A stretch of DNA of 64,000 nucleotides from the NCBI GenBank assembly GCA_963920575.1, contig OY986971.1, positions 19,954,492 through 20,018,491 on the forward strand, written 5' to 3'. The translations under genes were made by a program, and so were the position numbers. Under the pieces are notes generated by a model. It was not told the origin of the DNA, did not search any database, and was given only the letters and a program-made list of their open reading frames with translations. The DNA comes from Narthecium ossifragum. Lineage: Eukaryota; Streptophyta; Magnoliopsida; Dioscoreales; Nartheciaceae. This document shows, one piece after another, positions 1 through 11,517 of the stretch (position 1 is the first letter of the stretch; the number at the start of each line of letters is the position of its first letter).

Positions 1-1659
1 TAGGAATGCTGATTGCTCAAAACCAATGAGGCCGCCAAGTGCTATCCTCATCCTCTTAGCTAGTATGGTAGTAATTACCTTATAACCCACATTGCACAGA
101 CTAATGGGTCGAAATTCCTTGACAGCATGCGGGAATTTGCATTTTGGGACAAGAGAGATAAGAGTTTCATTCCAGCTTGGGGGCATGTGCGCTGTCCTGA
201 AGAAATGTAGAATGACCTCTGTAAACTCAGCACCAACAATGTCCCAAAAAGTAGTGAAGAACTCCACAGGTATGCCATCAGGACTTGGGCACTTATTCCT
301 TCCCAGCCCAAAGACCACCTCCTTGATCTCTTCCCCACTAACCTCTCCAATGAGTAGACTGCATATCTCAGAATCCAACATAGGTAGTTGAGGGAGTTCA
401 ATCCCATTCAGTTCATCATCTGCTGACCAAAGCCTTGAGAAGTAATCTGTGAACACCCTCCCAATATCATGTTGGTCTGTCGCCACATGTCCATCCTCCC
501 CCACCACCTCTAACACCTTTGACTTATGTGATCTCGAGGACACTAATTTATGAAAAAAGGAAGAATTTCTATCCCCTGCCTCCAGCCACACTTGCCTGAC
601 CCTTTGAGCTGTTCTGGCCTACTGCTTAGACACTGCCTCTGCCCACTGTCGTTCAAGATCTTTGAGAAGTACCTCATCCTGTGTAGGGAGTTCATCCTGT
701 TCTTCAAGCTTGTATAACCTACCAAGACACTCCTCCAATCGCATGCCGGTTCCAAACACGTCTTCCCCGCCCGATCTTCTATCCCAGTCTTTCACAATGC
801 CCTTCAACTTCTTAATCTTAGAGGCAAAAACAAACTGTCTGTTTCCATGAAATGAATTGGATTTCCATACCTGGACCACAGCTTCCCTAAACTCCTTCAA
901 CTTCAGCCAACTATGTTCTAGTCGGAAAGTGCATGGTCCAGTAATCCCAACAGGCTCAGCTATTGTGACCAGGAGCGGTGCATGGTCAGAACCCACCCTA
1001 GCGAGATGCTTCACAGAAGTCCCCTGGTATTTCTCAGCCCACTGTCTATTTGCTAAAGCCCGATCTAACCTTTCTAGGATTTTTTCACTGCCCCCTTGAT
1101 TGTTAGACCAAGTGTAGATTGGACCTGAGCAGCCAAGATCCATCATGTCATTCACAGACATGTAATTGAGAAAGTCTCGTTCCTCCTGGCCAAATACAAA
1201 AGGTGCCCCTCCAAGTTTCTCATCAGGGGAGAGTATGACATTAAAATCACCGGCCACCAGATGGGGGAGGCCTACTCTACCAAATCGCGTCAGGTAGTCC
1301 CACAACTCTCTCCTACCAACAGCATTACGGGCGCCATAGGCGGCAGAGATCGAGAACTGGCCAAGCTCCGGAGAGGTGATAATACCATGAACAGCCTGGT
1401 TCGACATGTGCAGCATACTAACCCGTCCAACACCAATTCTCCATACAGCTAGGATTCCCCCAAGCCTACCAACCGATGGAATAAGGTAAGATCCCCATTC
1501 TCTACCTAACTTGTTCTGAACCCATTCCAGCTTGTTCTCACCGATCAGCGTATCAATCAAGAAAACAAATGAAAGCTTATGTTCCCCGGCCAACCAAGAG
1601 CAGGTCCTCACAGCACGGTCTGGACCTGCCCCCCTACAATTCCAAAATATAAGCTTCAT
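1..1659 (-). pseudogene. LINE ORF2: endonuclease plus start of reverse transcriptase, one in-frame stop, partial
   Basis: The ATG at 1657-1659 opens with MKLIFWNCRG, the typical start of the endonuclease/exonuclease/phosphatase domain of plant LINEs. Further endonuclease landmarks are VAGDFNVI and GSDHAPLL (catalytic Asp/His near residue 225). The frame stops at a TAG (619-621). Downstream of it the same frame continues for about 206 codons to position 1 and shows reverse transcriptase features such as PDGIPVEFF and FRPISLCNVGYK. The protein would nick target DNA and prime reverse transcription from the nick. A single TAG separates the domains, so this copy is probably inactive unless read through. 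The catalytic YADD-type box would lie outside the window. Confidence 0.88.
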
Positions 1660-3467
1660 TCCGGAACTGGAGTGGATCCCAGTTGCTCATCTGGGCTATT
1701 GCGAAATCTGCGCCTCTTTGAGGTGGAGGCTTCCTCTCCATCCTCCTGTTCCAACTGCTCCATCTCCAAGCATTCATCAACACTTTCATCGTCCGCCTCT
1801 GATATGGTCTCCAGACATTGCAGGTCAGCATCACTAGGAACTTCGGAGTTCAGAGCCTCCTCCATGCAACGTACAACGTCATTGTGCTTTTGTTCCAGCA
1901 TGGCATCGTCAAGTAAGCCATCCCCTTTGATGCATGGTGCAATGTAACTACTTCCTTTAACTGCCACGCCCCCTGTAGGCCCCTTTGATTTGATCCTATT
2001 AATTGCAGCAATATCGGGTTGACAAGGCCCAGCAGGCCCAATCCGGTTGGCCTCCCTGGAGTAGGAGGGCCCGCCTGGCTCCACCAAGGCCTGGTATTTA
2101 TTAGGGGTTACCAAGCCTTCTAGAAGAGCCCCGCATGGCCTATCTTCTAAGCCTTCTGGATTAAAGCCAGCTGTCATGGCTCTGGAACCATCGTCTCCCC
2201 ATATACCACCAACGCTGGTATGCCCTTTATCTTTATCACCAAAGTGGGAAGCTTCGCCCCTGACCACCCATCTGCTCCCGCCGCCAGGTTTCCGAAATGG
2301 TGCGACGTTCCTGTCAGGGGTCATCAGCACGCGGCCCGGACGTGGCGGCAAGTGATTCCTCGATGGGTGTCCTCCTCTGTCAACAACGGCACTCGGTCCG
2401 AGGGAACCTCGAAAACCCCGCCATCTCCGGTGGACCACGTGCCAAGCTTCAGCCAAAGCCTTCACCGCCTCCGGCGCCACCGTCAGCTCCGACGGATTAG
2501 ATCTGTGGATCTCCTCCACCACCCTCCCAGGTACATTCCCGATCTCTGGACCATCCCCATTCACTGGCCTCTTCCCCGTCTTGTCGGCGTTATCCTCTTT
2601 CCTTCCGCCCGAGGTCGCCTCAGCTCCCACGGCCAGATCTGGCTTGTTCCTTCTCCCAAACGACCACCAGCGCTCACCATTAGCGGTGCTTTTATGTGGC
2701 CCAGGTTTCTTGTAAGGGCACACCCCCTGGTGATGTCCTAAACGTGCACAACCAGCACATAACGCTATATCCTCATACACGATATGCACATAGCGAGGGC
2801 CAGCCCTGCTGTTGACTGTAAGGCCAAGTTTCACAGGGTAGCTTAGGTCAATCTCGACACAAACCCGAGCGTATCTCCCTCTCCCTGCTTCTTTAGTGAT
2901 AGAATCTACCTTCAATGGCTTACCAACCAGCGCCGCAACACTTAATGCTGCCTCCTCTTCAAAGCATTCAATGGCCATCTCAGGTAGCCGAATCCAAACT
3001 TGGGCCTTGTTAAAGTCAGCAACATCTGGAGTAAAGTTTTCCTTCCATGGAATCAATGACAACGGGATGCCATTAACAAACCAGGGGCTCTTGGACAGGA
3101 CATAAGACTTATCCTCTAGATTGTTAAATCTAAAGATGAAAACACCTCTAGGCATATCAGTAACCTGGAACTTACGTTCTTCACCCCATAACTTAGGTAG
3201 CCTCTCCTTGATCAGTTGTAATGGAACTCTGCCACCCATAAATCTCCCAAACAGGGAGAATTCCCACCGCTTACAACAGCGGTCCATCAACTCATCGTTG
3301 AGGTAGATCTCTCCAGCGTATAAGGGACCCATGCTTACAATCTCCTCAGGTGTCGGAATTGCAAGACGAGGGGAAGGGATCCCAGCCGCTTCTGCATAAG
3401 TCCTGAAACTGTTTCTAACTGGAGTATCTGACTCGGCTGTAGCCTCCAATGCCTCCGGCCCTCCCAC
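1656..3467 (-). CDS. LINE ORF1: DUF4283-type gag-like protein with CCHC zinc knuckle
   Basis: About 603 codons uninterrupted. The N-terminal third (roughly residues 55-230) reads as a DUF4283 domain: WEFSLFGRF, KLWGEERKFQV and PWFVNGIPLSL are typical stretches. It is followed by a short zinc knuckle, CAGCARLGHHQGVC (around residues 238-251), which would bind nucleic acid. The rest is low-complexity linker with an acidic tail. Family knowledge: such proteins coat LINE RNA. The first listed codon is GTG and the frame is open upstream to 3551 without an ATG, so the true start is missing or non-standard. The stop TGA overlaps the ORF2 start codon as ATGA at 1656-1659, pointing to coupled termination and re-initiation. 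Confidence 0.85.
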   Translation of the reverse strand: MGGPEALEATAESDTPVRNSFRTYAEAAGIPSPRLAIPTPEEIVSMGPLYAGEIYLNDELMDRCCKRWEFSLFGRFMGGRVPLQLIKERLPKLWGEERKFQVTDMPRGVFIFRFNNLEDKSYVLSKSPWFVNGIPLSLIPWKENFTPDVADFNKAQVWIRLPEMAIECFEEEAALSVAALVGKPLKVDSITKEAGRGRYARVCVEIDLSYPVKLGLTVNSRAGPRYVHIVYEDIALCAGCARLGHHQGVCPYKKPGPHKSTANGERWWSFGRRNKPDLAVGAEATSGGRKEDNADKTGKRPVNGDGPEIGNVPGRVVEEIHRSNPSELTVAPEAVKALAEAWHVVHRRWRGFRGSLGPSAVVDRGGHPSRNHLPPRPGRVLMTPDRNVAPFRKPGGGSRWVVRGEASHFGDKDKGHTSVGGIWGDDGSRAMTAGFNPEGLEDRPCGALLEGLVTPNKYQALVEPGGPSYSREANRIGPAGPCQPDIAAINRIKSKGPTGGVAVKGSSYIAPCIKGDGLLDDAMLEQKHNDVVRCMEEALNSEVPSDADLQCLETISEADDESVDECLEMEQLEQEDGEEASTSKRRRFRNSPDEQLGSTPVPE

Positions 3468-3657
3468 CGGCCATGGGAAACCGGGCGGGGGACCAAAGTC
3501 ACTGGATGCTTTGCCTACGCTGGCGGCTGCACCCGGCGCTTTTACAGACTTTCAAACATAATATTGTTGCGTAAATGCTACTACCAATTGTCGAGAGCGT
3601 GTGATCTCCGCACTAAAAATTGTAAGGCTCACCTTAAGAAATCGACGAGACGGTTGC

Positions 3658-3718
3658 CTAGCATTCAAAGCAGCAACACACCATTGTCTAGCATTCAAAA
3701 GCAGCAACGCACCATTGT
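3658..3718. repeat. Two tandem copies of a 30-bp unit
   Basis: The unit starting CTAGCATTCAAAGCAGCAAC occurs at 3658-3687 and 3688-3718 with two small differences. It sits between the LINE and the MULE end. The rest of 3552-3790 shows nothing recognisable. Confidence 0.8.
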
Positions 3719-3790
3719 CTTCAAAAGATTCTCAGGAGCAAAGTAGTTTCAAGTGATTACACTCCGATTAAATTTTAAAGACTAAACTTT

Positions 3791-3985
3791 TATGGCCCGT
3801 TTGAATTGAAGATAAACATACATAAACCCCATTTATACATCCAAATACTTTCTTCTAAATTCTACATAACTATCTTTGATGCATGTATAATTTTTATTTT
3901 AGGGCAAATAACACTTTACTATCCTGTAATTTGAGAAATCATATTCAGTTTGGACCCTATGTTTTAAAACTGCTCAATAGTTCCC
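3791..3985 (+). repeat. MULE left terminal inverted repeat
   Basis: The block from 3907 (ACTTTACTATCCTGTAATTT) to about 3970 (CCTATGTTTTAAAAC) is nearly the reverse complement of 21166-21225. An outer block, GGCCCGTTTGAATTGA near 3794-3809, matches GGTCCATTTGAATTGA read backwards at about 21254-21269. The stretch between the two blocks is longer on the left. Confidence 0.7.
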
Positions 3986-4400
3986 CCCTATCCCCACTAT
4001 CTATTCCCTCCTTCATTGTCGACGACGCCAACACATCTCCAGGATGTCACTGTCTTCGTGGTCCCAATAAATTTTAATTCTACTTTCTTGGAGTTTTGTG
4101 GTCCCAGTGATGTTATAACACATTCTGAATGTTTTTTAATTCTACTTTTCATGCTAGTTTCCATGTAATTTTGTATGGGTCTATTGTTCTGTGTCATGTT
4201 TTTTTTGTTTTATCACTAACTACAACATGTTGTGGTCCCGTTGCTAGGATTCACATGTGCTTTATGTTGCTTAGGTTTGTTTACTTGTTAGTTGTTTATT
4301 GCGTTTCACAACATTGTGGTAATTGGATGTTTTCCTTGTTTCATCATGGCCTACATCATGTTTACGGCATGTTTTCATTGTTTCATTTCCTTCATGCAGG

Positions 4401-5483
4401 ATGAATGAATTTTTCACAATTAACCTACATCATGGGGGATGTTTCCAACACACTCCTGTAGATGGACTATTCTATTTGTGGGGTCAGATGCAATATGTGG
4501 ACAACTGTGATCCTGATAGGTTGTGTATATTAGAGTTTGAAGATATCCTTAAAGAGCTATCTTATCCTGATGCTAGGAAATTATGGTACTTGAAGCCAGG
4601 GGATGATTTGATGTGAGATAATTTAATAGAACTAATGACTGATGCAGATGTAATTGCTATGGCACAACTAGGGGTAAAGGCAGGTTCTATAGATGTATAT
4701 GTTGAACACATCATAAGTGAGGCAGAAGAAATCACAGTTCCTATGCTTACTGGTCCTGAGGATGAAGTTGATGTGGTGGAAAGGGAGCCAGAGGTGGAAA
4801 GGGTGCTAGAGGTGGAAAAGGAACCGGAGGTGGAAAGGGTGCCTATGATGGAAAGAGAACATGTAATAGTAGAAGAGGAGGTTGTTGACATTTCAGATGA
4901 GGATGTGGTGGAAAATGAAGGGCTTGGAAAAGCCAAAGTTGTTGCTTCTTATGAGGATATTTGTGAGGGTTATATGTCTGAGTCCTCAGGCAATTGTTCC
5001 TATGAGCTAGAGGAAAGTGATGATGAGGATGATGATTTCCTCTATGAGACAAGCACAGAGGGTAGCTTCCAGTCTGCTGGAGATGGTGAAATTGGGGAAC
5101 CATGTGGTGAGGAGATGGCTGGGGCTTAGACAACAACTTATGATTCAGATTGCTTGTCATCAGATGAGCTGCATAGTCTCCCTGTTGATTCAGATGATGA
5201 ATCAGCTGTCAAATATCCATGTGTACAATGAAAGAAGAACTAAAGACAATGAAAGCTCTTTTGTCATTGGCATGACTTTTGCTACACGTGAAGATTTGAA
5301 GGATGCCATCAAAGAGTATGCCATGAAGGGTGGGCATAATCTGACATTCAGGAAGATTGAAAAGGATAGAATTACAGTTGAATGTGAAGGGGTGCAAGGA
5401 GGAGAGGGAGAGGAAGAGGAAAAATGCCCTTGGAGGTTACATGCAAGTGTGCTGCAGAGGACCAAGACATTTCAAGTGAAGAC
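4401..5483 (+). pseudogene. MULE transposase, N-terminal part, broken
   Basis: The ATG at 4401 follows a plausible splice acceptor (CATGCAG). The start NLHHGGCF and the nearby DNCDPDRLCILEFEDILKEL are typical of the N-terminus of plant MULE transposases. A TGA at 4614-4616 and a TAG at 5127-5129 interrupt the frame, and a shift near 5215 is needed to enter the MuDR DNA-binding segment (FVIGMTFATREDLKDAIKEY, then FRKIEKDRITVEC). An acidic, repeat-rich stretch lies at 4700-5060. The gene is cut at 5483 by LTR I, and its last 256 bases reappear beyond that LTR. The transposase would bind the element ends; this copy cannot make a full protein. Confidence 0.82.
5228..5483 (+). repeat. 256-bp MULE segment, first copy, left of LTR I
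   Basis: This segment of the MuDR domain is repeated at 8601-8856, on the other side of LTR I. I counted about 14 differences over 256 bases (roughly 94-95% identity), so the copies had diverged before, or long since, they were placed side by side. Confidence 0.88.
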
Positions 5484-6454
5484 TGTGAGGATCTATTACT
5501 CTAACCTGGGTCGGCCGCGTAGGTCAAGGGGTGTTTCCTGTTGGTTTGGTTCCGAGTCGGGTACGATCGGATGATCGTATGGTTGTTTTTGACCCCAAGG
5601 GTAATTTGGTAAAATTGCTCCCTGGCAGTTGGTTTTGCATTCACGTTGCACACACTATCTTGGATTGATGTATGTGATTAATTAGGACCTTAGGGGTGCT
5701 TCCAATCGGAAGATCGAAGCTCGATCGGGAAAGATCAAATCGGACGGCCGAAATCGGTCCTGATATCTATAAATAGCCCTTTCTTTTCTCTCTCTTCTCT
5801 TTCTTTTCGCTCCTCTCCTTTCTCTCTCCCCTTGGCTGTCGGTTGGAGCTTGGGTTACGGCTTTTTGGCGCGGATCCATGTGGATCGGAGTAGAGGATCT
5901 CGTAGATCGTCTGCTTGTCTTTACATGTAGGTGTTTCTACCCAATTCTGGTGAATTCATAATCCTAGGATTGCTTTTATTTGATTTGTGGTTGTTGTGTT
6001 TGTTGTAATGTTTTTCTTTTTTGAATTATAGTCCCTTATTATGCTTAGAAGCTTTATATTAAATCATTTATGTATTCTTTCGGTTGAATTCCGTATTTTT
6101 GTCAGTTTTTCGATGAGTCAGACTCAAATCTGATATTTCACAATCTGAGTATGGTTTTTAATGCATGAATGAATTCCCCACCATCAAGCCCACTTTCTTG
6201 CAAAGTTTAAATGGATTCCATCGCCGTTTGATAGATCAAATCCCGCAAATTGAGTTTTCATCGGTTTTATCAGCTTTCGGGCAATTTGTTTTATTTCTGG
6301 GGATTTGATCATCCGATGTTTGTTTTCTTAGTGTCATTAGATTCCCCACATCCAATTGCACACCTTAGCCAAGTTTGGTTTGATTTCGATACGTTTTGAT
6401 AGATCGAATCCAATTTCTTGGATTCCAAACACTATTCATATATGTTGTCGGCGC

Positions 6455-6782
6455 AAGAAGGATCGATCAATGAAGATTGATCTTCTTGTTGCCACATCGG
6501 TTGCTGACTTTGAAGGGAAGATTGATCTCTTCCTTTGACAGAGGAAGCACTTAAGGAAGATCGATATTCATGATATGAAGATCGATCTCTTCTTTCCCAG
6601 ACAAAACCTTGGTTTGGGAAAGATTGATCGTCATGGCATGAAAATCGATCTCTTCTTTCCCAGTCAGAGGACTCCCTTAAGGAAGATCGATCTTCCCTTG
6701 GGTGAAGATTAATCTCTTCCTTAAGGCAGAGAACACTCATATAGAAGATCGATCTTCTTGGGTAAGAAGATCGATCTCTTAT
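6455..6782 (+). repeat. Array of GATCGATC-type palindromes in LTR I
   Basis: About a dozen AGATCGATCT or AGATTGATCT motifs occur, mostly in pairs about 20-25 bases apart and embedded in longer complementary arms such as TTAAGGAAGA and TCTTCCTTAA around 6672-6724. The pairs could form hairpins in RNA or single-stranded DNA. Similar arrays lie in LTRs II, III and IV. Confidence 0.8.
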
Positions 6783-7830
6783 ATGTTATTTGATACTATT
6801 GATTCAGTTTTCAACAGTTTCGATTTCCTTTCAACCCGGTTTTCTCATATGGCTTTCTTGATGATAGGTAATGATTATTATAAATTTTTAATTGGGATTT
6901 CGACGGGTTTATCTTCAGATTAGGTCATGATTTATATTTCGGATCGGTTTTCTGATTTCTACCGATTTTTAAACAGTTTCCCGACAAACATGGTATACGT
7001 ATATGTACAAAAAGTTTGTGATTGCTTTAATAGCTTTCCCAAACCCTTGTACATAACCATTTATAACTTTGTGGAATGTGTAGAGTAAATGGGCCGAAGG
7101 TGTGCCCTGCATGCTTAATATAGATTTACTGCTTTGATTAATAGCCTCGCTGATAGTCGGCGTGCACCGGGGGCATAACCCGTTGTACTTGTAGATTATA
7201 TATCTTGTTGTGTGGTTTGGCTGGGGTTGTATCCCCTTGTAGCAAATTTCGGTTGACAGTTGTGGACGCCATTGTAATGTCGAAATTGGCTCGATTGTTG
7301 TTGTTGCTTAGCTGTTGGCCATTTACCTGCGGGATAACTGTGGAACCTTAGTATGTAAGGTGCCGAAGAGCATTGAAGACTATTGTATATCTGTGTTATC
7401 ATTATCGCTTTGCTCTAATCGTTGTATTGTTAGTATAGCTTATATGTATTTGAGACCCTTGCTATGCTCACCCCTTTGGCTAGCTATAGGCTATGCCCAG
7501 CCCTGTATAATTGATGTCATCTTGTTGCATGCTTATGTCTCTGTATTTGTGCCTGAGCATTGCATGTATCTTGTTTGCAGTAGAGCATAAGGTTAGGGCG
7601 TGCGTGAATAGGGTCTTCACCGATCCGAGGCTCTCGGGTAGCTCAGATCTAGCTATAGGACCGTAGCTAGGTAACAAGGACTAGGGAGCGATTGTTATGC
7701 TAAATTTCTTTATTCTCGAAGATGTGTCTAGTTGGCTACTATCTGTTGCTTGAGGTATAGAGGTTGCCCAGAGTTCTAGTCTCATGCTCAATATCCGTGT
7801 TAAAGGAAGTTACGTACCACCCTGTATCCT

Positions 7831-8168
7831 ACACCCTGTTGTTTCAGCGCTGGAGCGCTTGGTTGTTGTGAGGGACGGCTGTTGACAGTGGAGGTCATAG
7901 GCCGCATGCCCTGGGGTAAGCAGTGGACGTAACATGAGTTTCCCTTAGAGATGAGACAGAACCTAGGACTTTGTAGACAAAACCATGGACTTTGTAGACA
8001 AAACCATGGACTTTGTGTCGTACACCCTGTTGTTTCAGCGCTGGAGCGCTTGGTTGTTGTGAGGGACGGCTGTTGACAGTGGAAGTCACAGACCGCATGC
8101 CCTGGGATAGGCGATGGACGTAACATGAGTTTCCCTTAGAGATAAGACATAACCCGGGACTTTGTACT
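7831..8168 (+). repeat. 191-bp tandem repeat in LTR I
   Basis: A unit starting ACACCCTGTTGTTTCAGCGC occurs at 7831 and again at 8022, the second copy ending near 8168. At the end of the first unit a 19-base motif, AAACCATGGACTTTGTAGAC or similar, is repeated three times (7967-8014). Confidence 0.85.
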
Positions 8169-8600
8169 TTTCCATTTTCCTGTGCGACATAGAGTAGAGT
8201 AGAACCCTACTGAGCTTTGTTGCTCACTCCTACCCAGGCTGCATTTGCAGGTGCAGGCGTCGACTCTTCCTCAGTGGTTCCAGCTGGATCAGGTCTTGGC
8301 GGCCCGCCAATTTCCGGAGGCGTTTGAGGTATCAGAGGGACAAATGTACAATTTGGCAGCTTTTTGGTTTACACTTACCTTTGAGGATGATGTACTTAAC
8401 GTTTAATATATGAAATCTTGTTCCCTCTTTTAATTGAGTTTTATTCCGCGATGTAATATTTAGTTTCACCTTTATGCCCTTGAAAGCCTTTAAGTTCAAA
8501 TTAATTTCGCTTTGTGTATTATCGAGCCGTATCAGATGTAAATAATGTAGGTTTCCCCTCACGTCCCGGTCTGGATGGGTTTTTTGGGCCGGGCGTGACG

Positions 8601-8856
8601 ATGAAAGAATAACTGAAGACAATGAAAGCCCTTTTGTCATTGGCATGACTTTTGCTACACGTGAAGAGTTGAAGAATGCCATCAAAGAGTATGCCATGAA
8701 GGGTGGACATAATTTGACATTCAGGAAGATTGAAAATGATAGAATAACAGTTTAATGTGAAGGGGTGCAAGGAGGAGAGGGAGAGGAAGAGGGAAAATGC
8801 CATTGGAGGTTACATGCAAGTGTGTTGCAGAGAACCAAGACATTTCAAGTGAAGAC
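8601..8856 (+). repeat. 256-bp MULE segment, second copy, right of LTR I
   Basis: Second copy of 5228-5483. It carries a TAA in place of a Glu codon (about 8752), absent from the first copy. Confidence 0.88.
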
Positions 8857-10639
8857 CTTGATTGATAAGCATATACGTTGTAGGGAACACAGAAATAAAT
8901 TTGCCAAGTCTGGTTGGCTGCCAAAAAAGTATAGAAATGAGTTTAGAATCAACTCAGACATGAAAACTAGTAGCTTCATGGATAGGGTAAAGGCATATTA
9001 TAATTTAGAGATCTCCAGAAGCTAGGCATTTAGAAGCATGGAGAAGGTTGTAGGGTTCTTGGAGGGAAGTTGGGCTAAACAATATGGTCAGGTGAGAGAC
9101 TACTGCCAAGAGATACTGAGAAGTAACCCTGACAGCACTGCCAAGGTCAAGACAAATATGGGACAAGATGGGAAACTTTATTTTGAGAGACTGTATATGT
9201 GCTTGCATGCATGCAAGGTGAGGTTGAGAGCTGGTTGTAGGCTAGTTGTAGGCATGGATGGATGCCATTTGAAGGGCCCATATGGTGACCAATTGTTGGC
9301 AGTTGTTGGTGTAGATGCAAATGACCTGATATTCCCCTTTGCATTTGTTGCAGTAGAGATTGAGAACAAGGATGTCTAGTTGTGGTTTTTGGATCTTCTT
9401 GCTACTGACATAGGGTTTGTCACAGGATCATTATGGACTGTGATTACAGACCAGCAAAAGGTATGGCTTATGAACTCAATATCTCTTAGGGTTTGATTAA
9501 CTGTCAACTGATAATTGATTGAATTTGATTTGTGTCAACTAATGCCAATTGATTAGCTGTCAATTGGCGCTTGATTAAATTCCTGCCAACTGATCATTGT
9601 CAACTAATGCTTAATTAGGTGTTTAACTATCAACTAATTGGACACTTTGAATAACCAATAGGGATTGATTCCAGCAATTGAGGCTATCATGTCAGGATCT
9701 GAACACAAATTTTGTTTTAGGCACCTCAACCAAAACTTTAGCAAAGTGCACAAGGACAAGCATTTGAATAAACTGATGTAGATAGCTGCAAAAGCAACAA
9801 CCAAGCCTCATTTTGAACTTGCCATGCAACTGATCAGGAAAGAGAGTGAGGATGCATTCATTTACCTAAGCAAATTGGAGCCTAGGTATTGGTACATACA
9901 TGCATTCAAGTGGTTCTCATCTTGTGACATGAATACAAACAATAATGCAGAGTCTTTCAATTCTATGATCAAGAATGGTAGAGAGAAGCCCATCATCAGC
10001 ATGTTTGAGGACATCAGGACTAAGCTATTGACAAAAATGAGGGAGAGGAGGCAGGCAATTCAAGTAATGAAAGGTCAAGTTGGGCCAGTTATACATAGGA
10101 AACTGGAAGAATTGAAGAGGGAAGCTGGAAAATGGCAGTGTCACTGGTTTGGAGGATCTAAGTTTGAGGTTGAGAGTTTAACTGAGAGATTTATAGTTAA
10201 TTTGGACGGTTAGACTTGCACATGCAATTTTTGGGGTTTGATTGGGCTTCCTTGTGCCCATGCAATCTCTAGTATAATTCATGACATGAAGAGGGTTGAA
10301 GATTATGTGGCTCATTGGTATAAGAAGGACAAGTATTCGCAATGTTACTCAACCTAGATTAGGCCTGTGAATGGTCCTATTATGTGGGAAAAGACACTTT
10401 GAGATCTCATACTTCCACCTCCTTACATGAAGCAGCCTAGAAGGCCTAAAAAATTAAGGAAAATGCAACATGATGAAGTGGAAAGCAGTTCAAAGCTCAA
10501 GAGAAGGGGCACAACAGTAAGGTGTAAGAATTGTTGGGGTTGGGGTCACAACAAAAGAAGCTGCAAGAGACCCCCATGTCCTAAGCCTGTGGAGGAAGTC
10601 ACTTCTACTGATGCTCCACCTAATGCTCTAGCAAGTAGT

Positions 10640-10920
10640 CATGGAAGAGGCTTGGGTGGTGCAAGAACCCCCAGCCAGCAACTACTGCTTCATCATCTGC
10701 CACCCCAACAACTGGTCATGGCAGAGGCAAGGGTGGTGCAAGAAACCCCCAACCAGCAACTACTGCTTCATCATCTCCTACCCCAACAACTGGTCATGGA
10801 AGAGGCAGGGGTGGTGCAAGAAACCCCAACCAGCAACTATTGCTTCATCATCTACTACCCCAACAACTGGTCATGGCATAGGCAAGGGTGGTGCAAGAAA
10901 CCCCCAACTAGCAGTTGCTG
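10640..10920 (+). repeat. About 84-bp minisatellite in the MULE transposase C-terminus
   Basis: A unit containing AGCAACTACTGCTTCATCAT and CCAACAACTGGTCATGG repeats three to four times. It encodes low-complexity Gly/Arg/Gln-rich sequence downstream of the zinc knuckle. Confidence 0.75.
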
Positions 10921-11478
10921 GTAGTAGGAGGGGCAGGGGCAGAGGTGGGTTGGATAGGGCTTGGATCCCTCCATCTGGTTCAGGAGTTGTTGGCTTCAGG
11001 AGAGGTCGAATGGCTTCATGGATTCCCCCAAGACCAACAGTTGCAACTTGTGATGACCCGTTCTTCTAACCTGGCTCGACCGCGTGGGTCGAGGGCCATT
11101 TCCTTGTTGGTTTGGTTTCGCGTTGGGTGTGATCAGGTTGATCGTGTTGCTCTTGTGAACCCAGAGGCAGCGTGGGTCGAGGGCCATTTCCTTGTTGGTT
11201 TGGTTTCACGTCAGGTGTGATCAGGTTGATCATGTTGCTCTTATGACCCCAGAGGCAATTTGATAAATTGCGTTTGGTGGTCGATTTCACACTCGCGTAA
11301 CACACACACGGCCTTGGATTGATGTATGTAAATGATTATGACCTTAAAGGTGCCACCGATCGGAAGATCGGAGCTCGATCGGGAAAAATCGAATCGAACG
11401 GCAGAGATCAGATCTTGATCTCTATAAATACCCTGATTTTCTGTCTCTTTCCTTTCTCTTTCTTTCTTCTTCTGTCGT

Positions 11479-11480
<2 letters not shown>

Positions 11481-11515
<35 letters not shown>
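11481..11515 (+). repeat. (TC)n microsatellite
   Basis: A run of about 15 CT units lies just downstream of the LTR II TATA-like box, in the expected transcribed leader. A CT-rich stretch occupies the same place in LTR I (about 5778-5830). Confidence 0.9.

Positions 11516-11517
<2 letters not shown>

Larger units (their letters stand above)
1..3551 (-). mobile_element. L1-type LINE retrotransposon, 3' part outside the window
   Basis: A non-LTR retrotransposon on the minus strand. Going leftward it shows ORF1 (gag-like, zinc knuckle), then ORF2 starting with an apurinic endonuclease domain and running into reverse transcriptase motifs at the window edge. Order and domain types match plant L1 elements. 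The 5' boundary is uncertain: the ORF1 frame is open back to a stop just above 3551 and no ATG starts it, so the element may be 5' truncated, which is common for LINEs. The 3' end and any poly(A) tail lie left of position 1. Confidence 0.9.
5484..8600 (+). mobile_element. Long solo LTR, copy I
   Basis: It begins TGTGAGGATC and ends GGGCCGGGCGTGACG. Both ends match copies II and III (starts TGTGATGACCCG and TGTAAGGACCCG; ends GTGACA and GCGACA). A TATA-like TCTATAAATAGCCC lies at 5766-5779, giving plus orientation. No gag-pol coding is present, so it is a solo LTR of an LTR retrotransposon, probably Ty3/gypsy from its length. The flanks (AAGAC left, ATGAA right) do not match, unlike copies II and III, and the flanking MULE sequence is duplicated. 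Confidence 0.75.
8601..11048 (+). pseudogene. MULE transposase, catalytic and C-terminal part, broken
   Basis: The frame resumes inside the MuDR domain and continues through the transposase core: VVGMDGCHLKGPYGDQLLAV is the first part of the MULE catalytic domain (DGCHLKG). A probable intron lies at 9461-9660 (donor after CAGCAAAAG, acceptor AACCAATAG). Then come NNAESFNSMIKNGR, a SWIM zinc-binding segment CTCNFWGLIGLPCAHAI and a CCHC knuckle CKNCWGWGHNKRSC, all typical of MULE transposases. In-frame stops occur at about 8752, 9023, 9377, 9778, 10210, 10357 and 10399. From 10640 to 10920 there are three to four copies of a glycine/arginine-rich repeat. LTR II interrupts at 11048; the frame resumes at 15324 and ends near 15411, possibly with a further exon to about 15512. 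Confidence 0.88.
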
